Positions 1 to 8,986 of a stretch of 29,036 nt of DNA are shown here, one piece after another. The notes beneath the pieces are model-generated. The model made no database searches. It worked only from the letters and a program-made list of their open reading frames with translations, and was not told the origin of the DNA. How positions within the stretch are numbered: position 1 is the first letter of the stretch; each line of letters begins with the position of its first letter. This stretch comes from DATKDU01 sp035512595 (GTDB lineage Bacteria > Planctomycetota > Planctomycetia > Pirellulales > Pirellulaceae). The stretch covers positions 1 to 29,036 of the forward strand of contig DATKDU010000373.1 in assembly GCA_035512595.1 (NCBI GenBank), read 5' to 3'. The position numbers and the translations under genes were made by a program.

Positions 1-2373
1 GCGGCATCCTTATTCCTGGCCGCCTCCGCCACGGCACAGGACGCCAAAGGGCCGCCGCTAGCCGAAGCGCTGGCCAAGCTCGATCCCTATGTCACCAGCG
101 GCGACCAACGCCAAGAGCTGCGGCAAATGCTGGGAAAACACCTGCGCGGGCGGATTGAGGAGGCCAATCGAAAGAGCAGCGAGGCGTGGAAGCGGATCAA
201 GACCAAGGAGCAGTGGGAAGCGTTTGTCGAAAACCATCGTCGCGTCGTGCGCAGGGATCATTACTTAAGTGCCGATGTGACCGGGCGAGTCGAAGGCGAC
301 GGCTATCGGATTGAAAACTTGCTCTATCCTTCCCGCACCGGGTTATGGATCTCCGCCAATCTCTATCTGCCCGTCCAGCCGCGAGAGTCGATGCCGGGCA
401 TCCTCATTTCGCACAGCCACCACAATCCCAAGGAGCAGGGGGAGCTGCAGGACATGGGGATGACTTGGGCCCGGGCGGGCTGCGCGGTGCTCGTGCCGGA
501 TCATCTGGGGCATGGCGAGCGGCGGGAGCATCCGTTTAAGAGTGCTGCGGACTATGACGGCCAATTCGCCGTCAGCCGGCAGGACTACAACTTCCGCTAC
601 GACCTGGGGATGCAACTGCACTTGGCGGGCGAAAGCCTGATGGAGCAGTTCGTGGCCGATTTGCAGCGCGGCGTGTCGGTACTCTTGAATCAAAAAGGAG
701 TCGATGCAAACCGCATCCTCCTCTTGGGAGCCGTTGCCGGCGGCGGCGATCCGGCCGGTTACGCGGCGGCGACTGACAAGCGAATTTCCTGCGTCGTTCC
801 CTTCAACTTCGGCGGCCCGCAGCCGGAAACGCGCTACCCGCTCCCCGAGGACGCGGAGACGTGGTTCAACTACGCGGGCGGCGGAAGCTGGGAATCGACC
901 CGCAACGTCAGCGGTTCGGCGGCGCGCGGCGCACTGCCGTGGGTGATCGTCGTCGGCGTCGCCCCGCGGAAGCTGATCCACGCCCACGAGTTCAGTTGGG
1001 ACCGCGAGCGCGACCCTGTTTGGAAGCGGTACGAAAAAATCTGGGGCTTCTACGATGCTCCAAACAACCTGGCTTTCGCCCACGGCGGCGGTACGATTCG
1101 CGTCAACAATGCCGAGGCGACGCACTGCAACAACATCGGCGCTGCGCATCGCAAGTTGATCCACGAGGCGTTTCGCAAGTGGTTCGACATCGACGTGACG
1201 CCGGAGAAGGAATACAGCCAGCGCCGCGAGGCGAGCGAACTGCGGTGCTTTACGGACGAGTGGCGCAAGAAGCAGGAAGCCGTCGAGGCGGTGGAGCCCG
1301 TGGCGCGAGCGTTTCGGCGGCCGCTTCACGAAGCACTGGCGGAGCACGCCCGGTTCAGGGCGTCCGGACAGGAGTCACTCGAGCGATTCGCAGAACTGCT
1401 CCGGGGGGATTTGGATCCTCAAACACGAGCTGCCCTCCGCTGGGAGCAATGGTCGGATCAGCTATTTGAGTCCAACGATCGCCGCGGGCCGCCATCGGCC
1501 GCCACGTTGTCGCGCGACACGGTGAGCGGACACGTTGCCTTACGACGTTGCCTTGTGGAGCCGGAGCGTGGCGTGCAGCTCCCCACGCTGCTATTGTTGC
1601 CGGCGGGAAAGGACACCGATACGCATGCCGTTGTCGTCGCCATCGCCTTTGGCGGTAAAGCGGCATTCCTCAAACAGCGCAGCAGCGATATCGCCAAACT
1701 GCTCGACGCCGGCATTGCCGTCTGCCTGACCGATCTGCGCGGCTGCGGCGAGACCGGCGGCACCGACCGGGGACAGCAAAGCGAGACGACCGGTCATTCT
1801 TCGACGGAGCTGATGCTCGGCGGGACCATGCTCGGCAAACGGGTGCAGGACTTGCGGGCCGTCGTCGAGTGGCTGCGGGGGCATTTCCGCGTCGATCCCA
1901 ACCGGATCGCCTTATGGGGTGACTCCTTCACCGAGCCGCTGGCCGCCGATGCCACGTTCAAGTATCCGCGCCGCATCGACAACAGGCCGCCGGAATCGGA
2001 CCCGTTGGGGAGTCTCGTAGTGCTGCTAACGGCACTCGCCGAAGATGACATCCGCGCCGTCTACGCCCACGGCGGAATCGTCAGCTACCAGTCGGTCCTG
2101 GAAAGCCCCTTTGTCCAACTGCCGCACGATTGCGTCGTGCCGGGGGTCTTTGAGACGGGCGATCTGCCGGAGCTGGTGGCGGCCCTGGCCCCGCGGCCCG
2201 TGCGGCTGGAGGGGCTGGTCGATGGGGTGAACCGGACCGTAACGGAAGATAGACTCAAGGTCACTTATGCTCGGGCGGTCGAGCGCTACGACGACGAAAA
2301 TGCAGGCGCGAGTCTATCCATCCAGCCGCAGCGATCGCCCCCCGCCGAGTGGTTGATTGAGCAACTGAAGTAG
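1..2373 (+). CDS. Secreted tandem alpha/beta hydrolase, 5' end missing
   Basis: The frame is open from the first base and begins with a hydrophobic stretch ending LAASATAQDA, which looks like the end of a signal peptide. The true start is therefore upstream of the window and the ATG at 127 is internal. Two alpha/beta-hydrolase-like halves are visible. The first (about 385-1190) has ILISHSHHN, VLVPDHLGHGER and GAVAGGGDP. The second (about 1600-2300) has AIAFGG, CLTDLRGCGETGG, WGDSFTE and ALAPRPV. The layout resembles large planctomycete acetyl-xylan-esterase/prolyl-oligopeptidase-like proteins. In the first half the expected nucleophile Ser is absent (GAVAGGG where relatives have GASGGG). In the second the elbow is G-D-S-F-T rather than G-x-S-x-G, with the Ser kept. 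The stop codon TAG is the first three bases of a dispersed palindrome. Substrate unknown; esterase activity is inferred. Confidence 0.8.
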   Translation, partial: AASLFLAASATAQDAKGPPLAEALAKLDPYVTSGDQRQELRQMLGKHLRGRIEEANRKSSEAWKRIKTKEQWEAFVENHRRVVRRDHYLSADVTGRVEGDGYRIENLLYPSRTGLWISANLYLPVQPRESMPGILISHSHHNPKEQGELQDMGMTWARAGCAVLVPDHLGHGERREHPFKSAADYDGQFAVSRQDYNFRYDLGMQLHLAGESLMEQFVADLQRGVSVLLNQKGVDANRILLLGAVAGGGDPAGYAAATDKRISCVVPFNFGGPQPETRYPLPEDAETWFNYAGGGSWESTRNVSGSAARGALPWVIVVGVAPRKLIHAHEFSWDRERDPVWKRYEKIWGFYDAPNNLAFAHGGGTIRVNNAEATHCNNIGAAHRKLIHEAFRKWFDIDVTPEKEYSQRREASELRCFTDEWRKKQEAVEAVEPVARAFRRPLHEALAEHARFRASGQESLERFAELLRGDLDPQTRAALRWEQWSDQLFESNDRRGPPSAATLSRDTVSGHVALRRCLVEPERGVQLPTLLLLPAGKDTDTHAVVVAIAFGGKAAFLKQRSSDIAKLLDAGIAVCLTDLRGCGETGGTDRGQQSETTGHSSTELMLGGTMLGKRVQDLRAVVEWLRGHFRVDPNRIALWGDSFTEPLAADATFKYPRRIDNRPPESDPLGSLVVLLTALAEDDIRAVYAHGGIVSYQSVLESPFVQLPHDCVVPGVFETGDLPELVAALAPRPVRLEGLVDGVNRTVTEDRLKVTYARAVERYDDENAGASLSIQPQRSPPAEWLIEQLK

Positions 2374-2426
2374 GACAGGTTTCCAACCTGTCCCAAATAC
2401 ACAGGACAGGTTGAAAACCTGTCCTA
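2371..2426. repeat. Dispersed palindromic element, copy 1
   Basis: Two self-complementary arms, each GGACAGGTT, a three-base loop, then AACCTGTCC, are separated by about 10 bases; the outer edges read TAG and CTA. The two arms are also inverted copies of each other, so the whole could form two hairpins or one long cruciform. The same structure occurs at 9260, 20798 and 27879. The leading TAG is the stop codon of the upstream hydrolase gene, and the right edge lies just before the next gene's ribosome binding site. Confidence 0.9.
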
Positions 2427-2440
2427 CGAAAGGCCCACGC

Positions 2441-4804
2441 ATGCCCCGCCTCCTCTCCCTCCTGATCGCTGTCGCACTCACCACGCCCGCCTTCTCTGCG
2501 GACGTCATCCGCACGGCCCAGTCCGGCCCCTGGTCGGCCGCGGCCACCTGGGAAAATGGAAAAATCCCCGGCGACGGCGCTCGCGTGCTGATCCGCGCGG
2601 GACATGACGTCACCTACGACGTAAAGTCCGACGCCAAAATCCGCTTCGTCCACATTGCCGGCACACTTGCGTTCGCACCGGACAAAGACACGCGGCTGGT
2701 CACCGGCCTGATTCGCATCGAGGCCAGCGAGGACGCCCGCGAGGAGGGTTTTAATTGCGACACGGACGCTCACGCCCTTCATTCCCACGGTCCCAAGCCG
2801 GCCCTCCTCGTCGGCACTCCGGAGAAGCCCATTGCTGCGGAGCACAAGGCGGAGATCAAGCTGGCGCTGATGGACGGCCAGGACCCGCAGTCGTTCCCGG
2901 CCATCGTCTGCTGCTCGGCGCGGATGGAATTCCACGGCGCGCCACTCTCGCGCACCTGGCTCAAGCTCGGAGCGACGGCTGTCAAAGATGCAACCGAAGT
3001 CGTTCTCGAAGAACCCGTCACCGGCTGGCGCGTCGGCGACAAGGTCATCATCACGGCCACTGAGCTTGGCCGCGATAATGGCCAAGGAACCGAGCTGCTT
3101 CAGACCGAAGAGCGAACCGTCACCGCCATCGACGGCGCGAAGCTGACCCTCGACAAGCCGCTGGCTCATGAGCATCTGGGCGAAGGGGAATTCCGCGGCG
3201 AAGTGGCCAACCTGAGCCGCAACGTCGTCGTCGAGTCGGCCGATCCGGATCGCAAAGAGGCCCGCGGCCACACGATGTACCACCGCCACTCCGCCGGCTC
3301 GATCAGCCATGCCGAGTTCAAGAACCTCGGCAAGGAAGGGGTTCTTGGCCGCTACTCGCTCCACTATCACCTGTGCGGCAACACGATGCGCGGCAGCAGC
3401 GTCATCGGCGCATCGATCCACGGCAGCGGCAATCGCTGGCTGACGATCCACGGCACCAACTACCTCGTCGTCCGCGACTGCGTCGGCTACCAGAGCATCG
3501 GCCACGGCTACTTCCTCGAGGACGGCACCGAGGTCTACAACGTCCTCGACCGCAACCTGGCCGTGCAGGCCATGGAAGGGCAGAGGCTGCCGCGGCAGGT
3601 GCTGGCCTTCGACCAGAACGACGGCGCCGGCTTCTGGTGGGCCAACTCGCTCAACACGTTCACGCGGAACGTCACCTGCGAGAACAACCGCTACGGCTAC
3701 CGGTTCGAAGCGACCGCGGGCAGCCGCTCGCCGCTGGAGTTCATCGTCCTTCAGCCCGACGGCAGCGAAAAAGTGGTTGACGTCCGCACGCTGCCGTTTG
3801 TGCGCTTTGAAGACAACGAGGCTCACTGCGACGGGCTGTACGGATTCAACCTGGGCGAGGGGGTCAATCGGGCCGGCCCCGACGAGCGGCATCCGTTCAT
3901 CGTGCGGAACATGAAGATCTGGGAGATTCACTACGCCTTCCGGCCGCAGTCGCCGTCGCTGCTCGTGGAGAACCTGCACATCCACAACTCGATCTACGGC
4001 GTCTATCACCCCAATTACGACCGGCACGTATTCCGAAACGTGAGCATCACCCGCAGCGGCAACAGCGGCGATGCGGAGCCGTTCAACCGCGGCCACGACG
4101 ACGACAGCGTGCAGCACGGCACGCTGACGGTGGACGGGCTTGTCTTCTCCGGGCATCGCAACAGCGGAATGCCGCTGATCCAGATGACCGACCATAACCC
4201 GACGGGCAAGGCGGAATCGCACTTCCGCAATGTGCAGGTGATCAAGCGGCGGGATGAGAACCGCCGGGCGCTGGCGAACCTGGGCGGCGGTCCGCGGCCG
4301 CAGCCCAAGACGCCGACCAGCGTGCCCGTCTACTTTCACGACTACTATGGTCCCGGCAAGCACGCCAAAGTCGTCAGCACCAAGAGCGGCGACTACAAGA
4401 GCGAGAACGGCAACGGTTATCGCGAAGACAAGCCGCTGACCGGCGACGAATCGCGCGTCGCCGAAGTAACCGACATTTCCTTCCCGCAGCTTCTCGATCC
4501 GGTCGATGACCTGCCGCCGGCGACCGTAATCACCCACGTTTCAAAACAATCGGACGGCAGTCTGCTTGTCCGCGGCACCGCCAGCGACAACGGGACGATC
4601 AGCCGCGTGGTCGTCAACGGCCAGCCGGCCAAGGCGACGGCGCCGAACTTCGGCCAGTGGGAGGCGGTTGTGCCCGCGGGGGACCGCGCAGCGAAATCCC
4701 TGATTGCTCACGCAGACGATTCGGCTGGAAATGCCGAGCAACTCAGGCATGAGGTGAAACTGGGCGAGACCCGCACGGCGCGGACGGTACATTCGGGGCA
4801 TTGA
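2441..4804 (+). CDS. Secreted G8-domain parallel beta-helix protein (CEMIP-like)
   Basis: The start at 2441 is chosen because it opens a clean signal peptide (MPRLLSLLIAVALTTPAFSA) with a GAAAGG Shine-Dalgarno-like sequence about seven bases upstream. The upstream TTG in the same frame lies inside the palindromic repeat. Residues about 22-140 match a G8 domain (GPWSAAATWENGKIPGDGARV, then VHIAGTL). The next segment has the CEMIP/PKHD1-like pattern HGAPLSRTWLKL and GWRVGDKVIITATE, followed by a long His/Asn-rich right-handed beta-helix (RYSLHYHLCGN, SIGHGYFLEDGTEVYNV). A C-terminal Ig-like segment (ATVITHVSKQSDGSLLVRG) ends the protein. Total 787 aa. In animals related proteins bind or depolymerise hyaluronan; in bacteria the substrate is not known, but an extracellular polysaccharide is a reasonable inference. 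It follows the hydrolase gene by under 70 bases and may be co-transcribed with it. Confidence 0.82.
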   Translation: MPRLLSLLIAVALTTPAFSADVIRTAQSGPWSAAATWENGKIPGDGARVLIRAGHDVTYDVKSDAKIRFVHIAGTLAFAPDKDTRLVTGLIRIEASEDAREEGFNCDTDAHALHSHGPKPALLVGTPEKPIAAEHKAEIKLALMDGQDPQSFPAIVCCSARMEFHGAPLSRTWLKLGATAVKDATEVVLEEPVTGWRVGDKVIITATELGRDNGQGTELLQTEERTVTAIDGAKLTLDKPLAHEHLGEGEFRGEVANLSRNVVVESADPDRKEARGHTMYHRHSAGSISHAEFKNLGKEGVLGRYSLHYHLCGNTMRGSSVIGASIHGSGNRWLTIHGTNYLVVRDCVGYQSIGHGYFLEDGTEVYNVLDRNLAVQAMEGQRLPRQVLAFDQNDGAGFWWANSLNTFTRNVTCENNRYGYRFEATAGSRSPLEFIVLQPDGSEKVVDVRTLPFVRFEDNEAHCDGLYGFNLGEGVNRAGPDERHPFIVRNMKIWEIHYAFRPQSPSLLVENLHIHNSIYGVYHPNYDRHVFRNVSITRSGNSGDAEPFNRGHDDDSVQHGTLTVDGLVFSGHRNSGMPLIQMTDHNPTGKAESHFRNVQVIKRRDENRRALANLGGGPRPQPKTPTSVPVYFHDYYGPGKHAKVVSTKSGDYKSENGNGYREDKPLTGDESRVAEVTDISFPQLLDPVDDLPPATVITHVSKQSDGSLLVRGTASDNGTISRVVVNGQPAKATAPNFGQWEAVVPAGDRAAKSLIAHADDSAGNAEQLRHEVKLGETRTARTVHSGH

Positions 4805-4925
4805 GCACTCGCTCGATCGCGCTTTCGACGAGCGTTGCGGGTAATTAACATGAATTGCAATTCTGCGGCAGAGCAACTCTACTGTTGAGAACTTTCTTGC
4901 CTTGAGTTTCTTCCAAGCTGCCAAG

Positions 4926-5897
4926 ATGGCCATTGAATTCGCTTGCACCAGTTGTCAAAAGCTCCTCCGCGTACCGGACGACGCTCCCGGGAAACAGGTC
5001 AAGTGCCCAAATTGCGGCATGATCCAGGCGGTTCCCGCCGGCATCACAAGCGGCCCCCCCGCCGAATCGTCGCAGCCCTGGTCGTTCAGCGAGCCAGGCG
5101 CCGGCAGTGCCCCGCCCACTCAATACTCGCATGGCAGCGGAGGCGCACTGAATCCTTACGCACCTCCGTCGCCGGTCACGTTCGCACCTAAACCGTCCAA
5201 TGACGTGCCGATAACTAACCAGCGGCCAACGATCGAAGACATCCTGGGCCACGCCTGGCGGGTGTGGCAGGAAAACCTGGGATTGCTAGTGGGAGTCACG
5301 CTGGTCATCGTCGGCATTTCGTGGGCCATCGGGATCCCGCTGGGATTCATGCAGGCCGCACTGGAAGCCAATGGCGAAAAGGAGATGGCCGCGATCGTCG
5401 GCGGCGTGGGCAACATCATTGCCCAGGTCGTGCAAATCTTCCTGGGAATTGGACAATCGCAAATCGCCCTCAAGCTGGCCCGCGGCCAGCCGGCGGAATT
5501 CGGAGACCTGTTCCATGGGGGGTCGCGGTTCTGGCCGGTGCTGGGGGTATCGATATTGCTGGGCCTCGCCGTATTTGCCGGCATGCTCGCTTGCATCGTG
5601 CCCGGGATCATCCTCGCGCTCATGTTGTGGCCCACCTACTATCTGGTTGTAGAGAATCGCTCCAAGGTCTTTGACTCCTTCTCGCTTGCTTACCAGATTA
5701 CAGAAGGCAACAAGGGGACCACATTCGTGCTGGCGTTGATAGGAATGGGCATCAATTTGCTTGGCGTGCTGGCGCTTTGCATTGGACTCCTCTTTTCAGC
5801 GCCGCTGGTCGTGATGATCTTTGTCACCGCCTACCTGATGATGTCAGGACAACTCTTCCCGGGGGGAGTCAAGCAACCTGGCGCTTATCCCGCGTAA
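4926..5897 (+). CDS. Zinc-ribbon multi-pass membrane protein
   Basis: The N-terminus holds a zinc ribbon with CTSCQKLLRVP and CPNCG, the short type common at the front of planctomycete membrane proteins. A Pro/Ser/Ala-rich linker follows (about residues 45-95). Then come four to five hydrophobic segments: NLGLLVGVTLVIVGISWAIG, IIAQVVQIFLGIG, VLGVSILLGLAVFAG, CIVPGIILALML and ALIGMGINLLGVLALC. The order resembles DUF975/YciC-like membrane proteins, whose role is not established. ATG at 4926 is preferred because it places MAIEFACTSC directly before the ribbon; a TTG 24 bases upstream is in the same frame. Length 323 aa. No convincing Shine-Dalgarno sequence precedes it. Function unknown. Confidence 0.75.
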   Translation: MAIEFACTSCQKLLRVPDDAPGKQVKCPNCGMIQAVPAGITSGPPAESSQPWSFSEPGAGSAPPTQYSHGSGGALNPYAPPSPVTFAPKPSNDVPITNQRPTIEDILGHAWRVWQENLGLLVGVTLVIVGISWAIGIPLGFMQAALEANGEKEMAAIVGGVGNIIAQVVQIFLGIGQSQIALKLARGQPAEFGDLFHGGSRFWPVLGVSILLGLAVFAGMLACIVPGIILALMLWPTYYLVVENRSKVFDSFSLAYQITEGNKGTTFVLALIGMGINLLGVLALCIGLLFSAPLVVMIFVTAYLMMSGQLFPGGVKQPGAYPA

Positions 5898-5938
5898 TGC
5901 AGTTAGCTCACCGATAAACACGTTGCCTCGAGGTCTTC

Positions 5939-7225
5939 ATGCACTTCTGTCTCCGTCGCGTTTCCTTCACGCTGATCGTCAACTTCTGTGGCGCGCTGCT
6001 TTGTGTCCCAAGCTCCACTGGCGCCGATGGCGACTGGCCCCAGCTCCGCGGACCCACCGGTCGCGGCATTAGTGCTGCCAAGGGACTGCCGACCAAGTGG
6101 AGCGCTGGTGAAAACATCGCCTGGAAGACGGACTTGCCAGGGGCGGGGGCCAGCACGCCGATTGTCGTGGGCGGGAAAATCTATCTGACCTGCTACCGCG
6201 GGTACAACATGCCGGGCCAACGGGGCGGCTCGCAAGAGAACCTCGAGCGGCTACTGGTCTGCCTCTCGCCGGACGGCAAGGTGCTGTGGGAAAAGACGGT
6301 GCCGACGAAGCTCCCCGAGCAGGACGAGATCCGCGAAACGCACGGCTATGCCTCCGGCACGCCGGTCGCGGACGATTCGCAGATCTACTGCTTCTTCGGC
6401 AAGTCGGGGGTGTTCGCTTTCGATCGCAACGGCAACCAAAAATGGCAGGCAGACGTCGGCGACGGGATTGACGGCTGGGGCTCAGCCGGACCATTGACGC
6501 TGCATGGCAATCTGCTGCTCGTCAATGCCTGGGTTGAAAGGGGGTCGCTGATCGCGCTGGATAAAAAGTCAGGCAAGGAAGTCTGGCACGCCACAGTCGA
6601 TCAAGCGTGGCACGCGCCGCTGGTGGTCTCGCTGAAGAGCGGCAAGAGCGAGTTGATCATGGGCATGGCGAACAAGATTGTCGGACTCGACCCGGCCGAC
6701 GGCGCAGAGCTCTGGTCGTGCGCTTGGGAAAATGGCTGGTACAAGGTGCCGATCCCCACCGAGGACAAGGGCACCGTCTATGCCATCGGCGGGCGATCGG
6801 GCGACACGGCCATCGCCGTGCGGGCCGGCGGCCGCGGCGACGTGACCGATTCGCACCGCCTGTGGACCAGCACCACCGGCTCGAACGTCAGCTCCCCCAT
6901 CTATCACGAGGGGCACCTCTACTACGCCAACGACAGCCAGGCGATCGCCTACTGCGCCGACGCCAAGACGGGGGAGATCAAGTACGAGCAGCGACTGCCG
7001 CGGGCCAACCAGATTTATCCCGCGCCGATCATGGCCGGCGGAAACCTCTACTATCTCGACCGCAGCGGCACCTGCTTCGTGGTGGCGGCCAGGCCGCAGT
7101 TTGAGCTGGTGGCGACGAACTCGCTGCGCGGCGAAGACCGGGCCGTCTTCAACGCCAGCCCGGCGGTCATGGGCACGAAGCTGCTCATCCGGTCGGACAA
7201 GGCGCTGTGGTGTATTGGGAAGTGA
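5939..7225 (+). CDS. Secreted PQQ-binding-like beta-propeller protein
   Basis: An N-terminal signal peptide (residues about 1-28, ending SSTGAD) precedes DWPQLRGPTGRGIS, the typical opening of planctomycete PQQ-like repeat proteins. The body contains several propeller blades with the Trp-docking pattern: GKVLWEKTV, GNQKWQADV, GKEVWHATV and GAELWSCAW. Each is followed by phrases such as TPIVVGGKIYLTCY and SSPIYHEGHLYYAN. Length 428 aa is usual for this group. GAGG lies five bases before ATG 5939. Known members are periplasmic or exported; some are enzyme-like quinoproteins and others are BamB-like scaffolds. The sequence does not say which this is, and the conserved PQQ-site residues cannot be judged by eye. 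Its stop is 15 bases from the convergent TPR gene. Confidence 0.88.
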   Translation: MHFCLRRVSFTLIVNFCGALLCVPSSTGADGDWPQLRGPTGRGISAAKGLPTKWSAGENIAWKTDLPGAGASTPIVVGGKIYLTCYRGYNMPGQRGGSQENLERLLVCLSPDGKVLWEKTVPTKLPEQDEIRETHGYASGTPVADDSQIYCFFGKSGVFAFDRNGNQKWQADVGDGIDGWGSAGPLTLHGNLLLVNAWVERGSLIALDKKSGKEVWHATVDQAWHAPLVVSLKSGKSELIMGMANKIVGLDPADGAELWSCAWENGWYKVPIPTEDKGTVYAIGGRSGDTAIAVRAGGRGDVTDSHRLWTSTTGSNVSSPIYHEGHLYYANDSQAIAYCADAKTGEIKYEQRLPRANQIYPAPIMAGGNLYYLDRSGTCFVVAARPQFELVATNSLRGEDRAVFNASPAVMGTKLLIRSDKALWCIGK

Positions 7226-7240
7226 GCGGATTTGGATTAC

Positions 7241-8665
7241 CTATTCAACGCGCAGCGGCTTCTTCTGCTCGAAGAGCCGCAAAGCTTCCGTGAACCCTTG
7301 CTTCTCATCTTCGTTCTTGTTGACTTCGACGGCCTTTTTCTGCCAGCGGATTGCCTGGTCGAAATTGCCCGCTTCGGCGTGCCCCGCGGCCAGGGATTGC
7401 AGACATTCGGCATCCCGATAGTCCGTCAATTGACAGGCCCGTTCTGCCGCAAGCACCGCTTGGGGACCATTGCGAATGGCGGTATCGGAGCTGCATGCGA
7501 GGATCGTAGCGCGAAGGAAGTGGCTTCGCGCGGTTTCCGGAGCCTTCTCCGCCGCTAACGACGCATCCGCCAATGCCTTTCGATAATCCTTTCGTTCCAG
7601 CCAAAACATTGCCCGCATCAAGTAGGCGTCCGCAAGATCCGAGCTGAGCTTCAGGGCATTGTCGAGTTCTGCCAGCCCAGCGTCACCTTCCGCATTCTTG
7701 ATGAGCACCGAGCCAAGATAATAGTGCAGCTTGGCGTTCCCAGGCGACAACCGGAGCGCCGTGCGAAAATCGCTGATCGCGCTGGGGTATTGTTCGCCCA
7801 CAGCAAACGCCATGCCCCGTTCGCTGTAATGTCTCGCATTGTCTGGCTCCAGACGAATGCAACTGGATAGGTCTTTCGCGGCCATGTCCGATTCGTTTAC
7901 GGCGGCATAACAAATCGCACGAGTGCCAAATCCCTTCGGGTCGTCGGGGAAGTGCTGGACATAACTGGTGAGGTCGTCGATGGCTTCGGGCAGCCTTCGC
8001 AGGTTGTGCAAACACATGGCGCGTGCAAGTCGCGCTGGCATAAAGTCCGGATCGCACCGCAAGGCCGCATCGAAATTTGACAGCGCCGGTTTGTCGTCAC
8101 CCATGTTCGAATAGGCTGTTGCCCGCGCCACGTAGAATCGCGGTTCTTGTGGATCGATCTCGATGGCGGCGCTAAGATCTTCAATCGCTTGTTGCCACCG
8201 CTCTCTGGCAATCCAACAATTCCCGCGAAGCGCGATTCCTTTCGCGTGCGCCGGTTGTCTTGCGAGGCATTTCGAGATGTCAAGCAACGCATGATCAGTT
8301 TGATCCTGCCAGAAATACACTCGAGCCCGCTGGTAATAATGTTCGGCGCTCGGATCGGCGTCTATCCGCGTGGTGAAGAAGCGAACTGATTCATCGATGG
8401 GCACCACCTCCCGTTCATCAAACCACCCGTATTTGCATCGGAGGCGCGAACCATCGTCTTCCGTCACGACGAGCGGGCACCCAACCTCGCAGCGTAAGAC
8501 AACCCTTTCCTCACGCTTAATCTCAACGCCGCTGCGCGTCGTCACGACCGTCTGCCCTGCCAAACTGCGGCCGGACACTTCCGCTGCATCCGAAGTAGAG
8601 ACCACGAGGCAGATGCCTGCGGCCATGACACCGAAACGAAAATCGTGTGAGCATGCGCCCCTCAT
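7241..8665 (-). CDS. Exported TPR-repeat protein with N-terminal SH3-like segment
   Basis: The start at 8665 is supported by GGGAG seven bases upstream and by a signal peptide (MRGACSHDFRFGVMAAGICL, cleavage near SDAAE). A TTG further upstream at 8710 would only add a non-conserved prefix. After the signal peptide comes a short segment (AGQTVVTTRSGVEIK to GWFDEREVVP) that reads like an SH3/bacterial SH3-like strand set. About nine to ten tetratricopeptide repeats follow, recognisable from phrases such as AIEDLSAAIEIDPQEPRFYV, ALSNFDAALRCDPDFMPARL and AISDFRTALRLSPGNAKLHY. Length 474 aa. TPR arrays are protein-interaction scaffolds; the partner here is unknown. It converges with the PQQ-like gene, and no terminator hairpin is visible between them. 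Confidence 0.85.
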   Translation of the reverse strand: MRGACSHDFRFGVMAAGICLVVSTSDAAEVSGRSLAGQTVVTTRSGVEIKREERVVLRCEVGCPLVVTEDDGSRLRCKYGWFDEREVVPIDESVRFFTTRIDADPSAEHYYQRARVYFWQDQTDHALLDISKCLARQPAHAKGIALRGNCWIARERWQQAIEDLSAAIEIDPQEPRFYVARATAYSNMGDDKPALSNFDAALRCDPDFMPARLARAMCLHNLRRLPEAIDDLTSYVQHFPDDPKGFGTRAICYAAVNESDMAAKDLSSCIRLEPDNARHYSERGMAFAVGEQYPSAISDFRTALRLSPGNAKLHYYLGSVLIKNAEGDAGLAELDNALKLSSDLADAYLMRAMFWLERKDYRKALADASLAAEKAPETARSHFLRATILACSSDTAIRNGPQAVLAAERACQLTDYRDAECLQSLAAGHAEAGNFDQAIRWQKKAVEVNKNEDEKQGFTEALRLFEQKKPLRVE

Positions 8666-8794
8666 CTGTCGTCTCCCGAAATAGCTGCTTGTGTCGCGTT
8701 TGAGAAACAAACCTTACTACATCGACTTTCCGCCGGGCAATTGCAGTTTTCGTGATAGACTGAGTTTGTTTCGACTGCACTGCTAGCACTGCCC

Positions 8795-8986
8795 ATGCCC
8801 GCCGAACCCATCTACCTCGACCACAACGCCACCACGCCGATCGATCCGTCGCCCACACTACTGGCGATGGGGCTGGAAAAATCGCTCGTCGAGGGCTCGA
8901 TCCGGCTCAGTTTGGGGGCACTGAACACCGCCGGCGAGGTCGAAGAAGCGGCTCGTCGCATCCTCATGCCGTGCGGAAGTCGCTGA
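8795..8986 (+). pseudogene. Cysteine desulfurase remnant, catalytic core deleted in frame
   Basis: The first 18 residues (MPAEPIYLDHNATTPIDP) are the classic N-terminus of IscS/NifS-type cysteine desulfurases. The following text (PSPTLLAMGL, then GSIRLSLGALNTAGEVEEAA) is the C-terminal end of the same family. The roughly 300 residues that normally lie between, including the PLP lysine and the active-site cysteine, are missing, yet the frame is unbroken. The tail runs into the transposase fragment that follows. A functional desulfurase is impossible. It could still be translated as a 63-aa peptide, but nothing suggests a role. The identity of both ends is clear by family motif; that this was one deletion is inference. 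Confidence 0.72.

Noticed and set aside
2261..4537. A 758-codon open frame on the minus strand
   Set aside because: It is exactly antisense to the G8 beta-helix gene, shows no family motif, and is rich in Val/Ala/Arg/Asp as expected for a GC-rich shadow frame.
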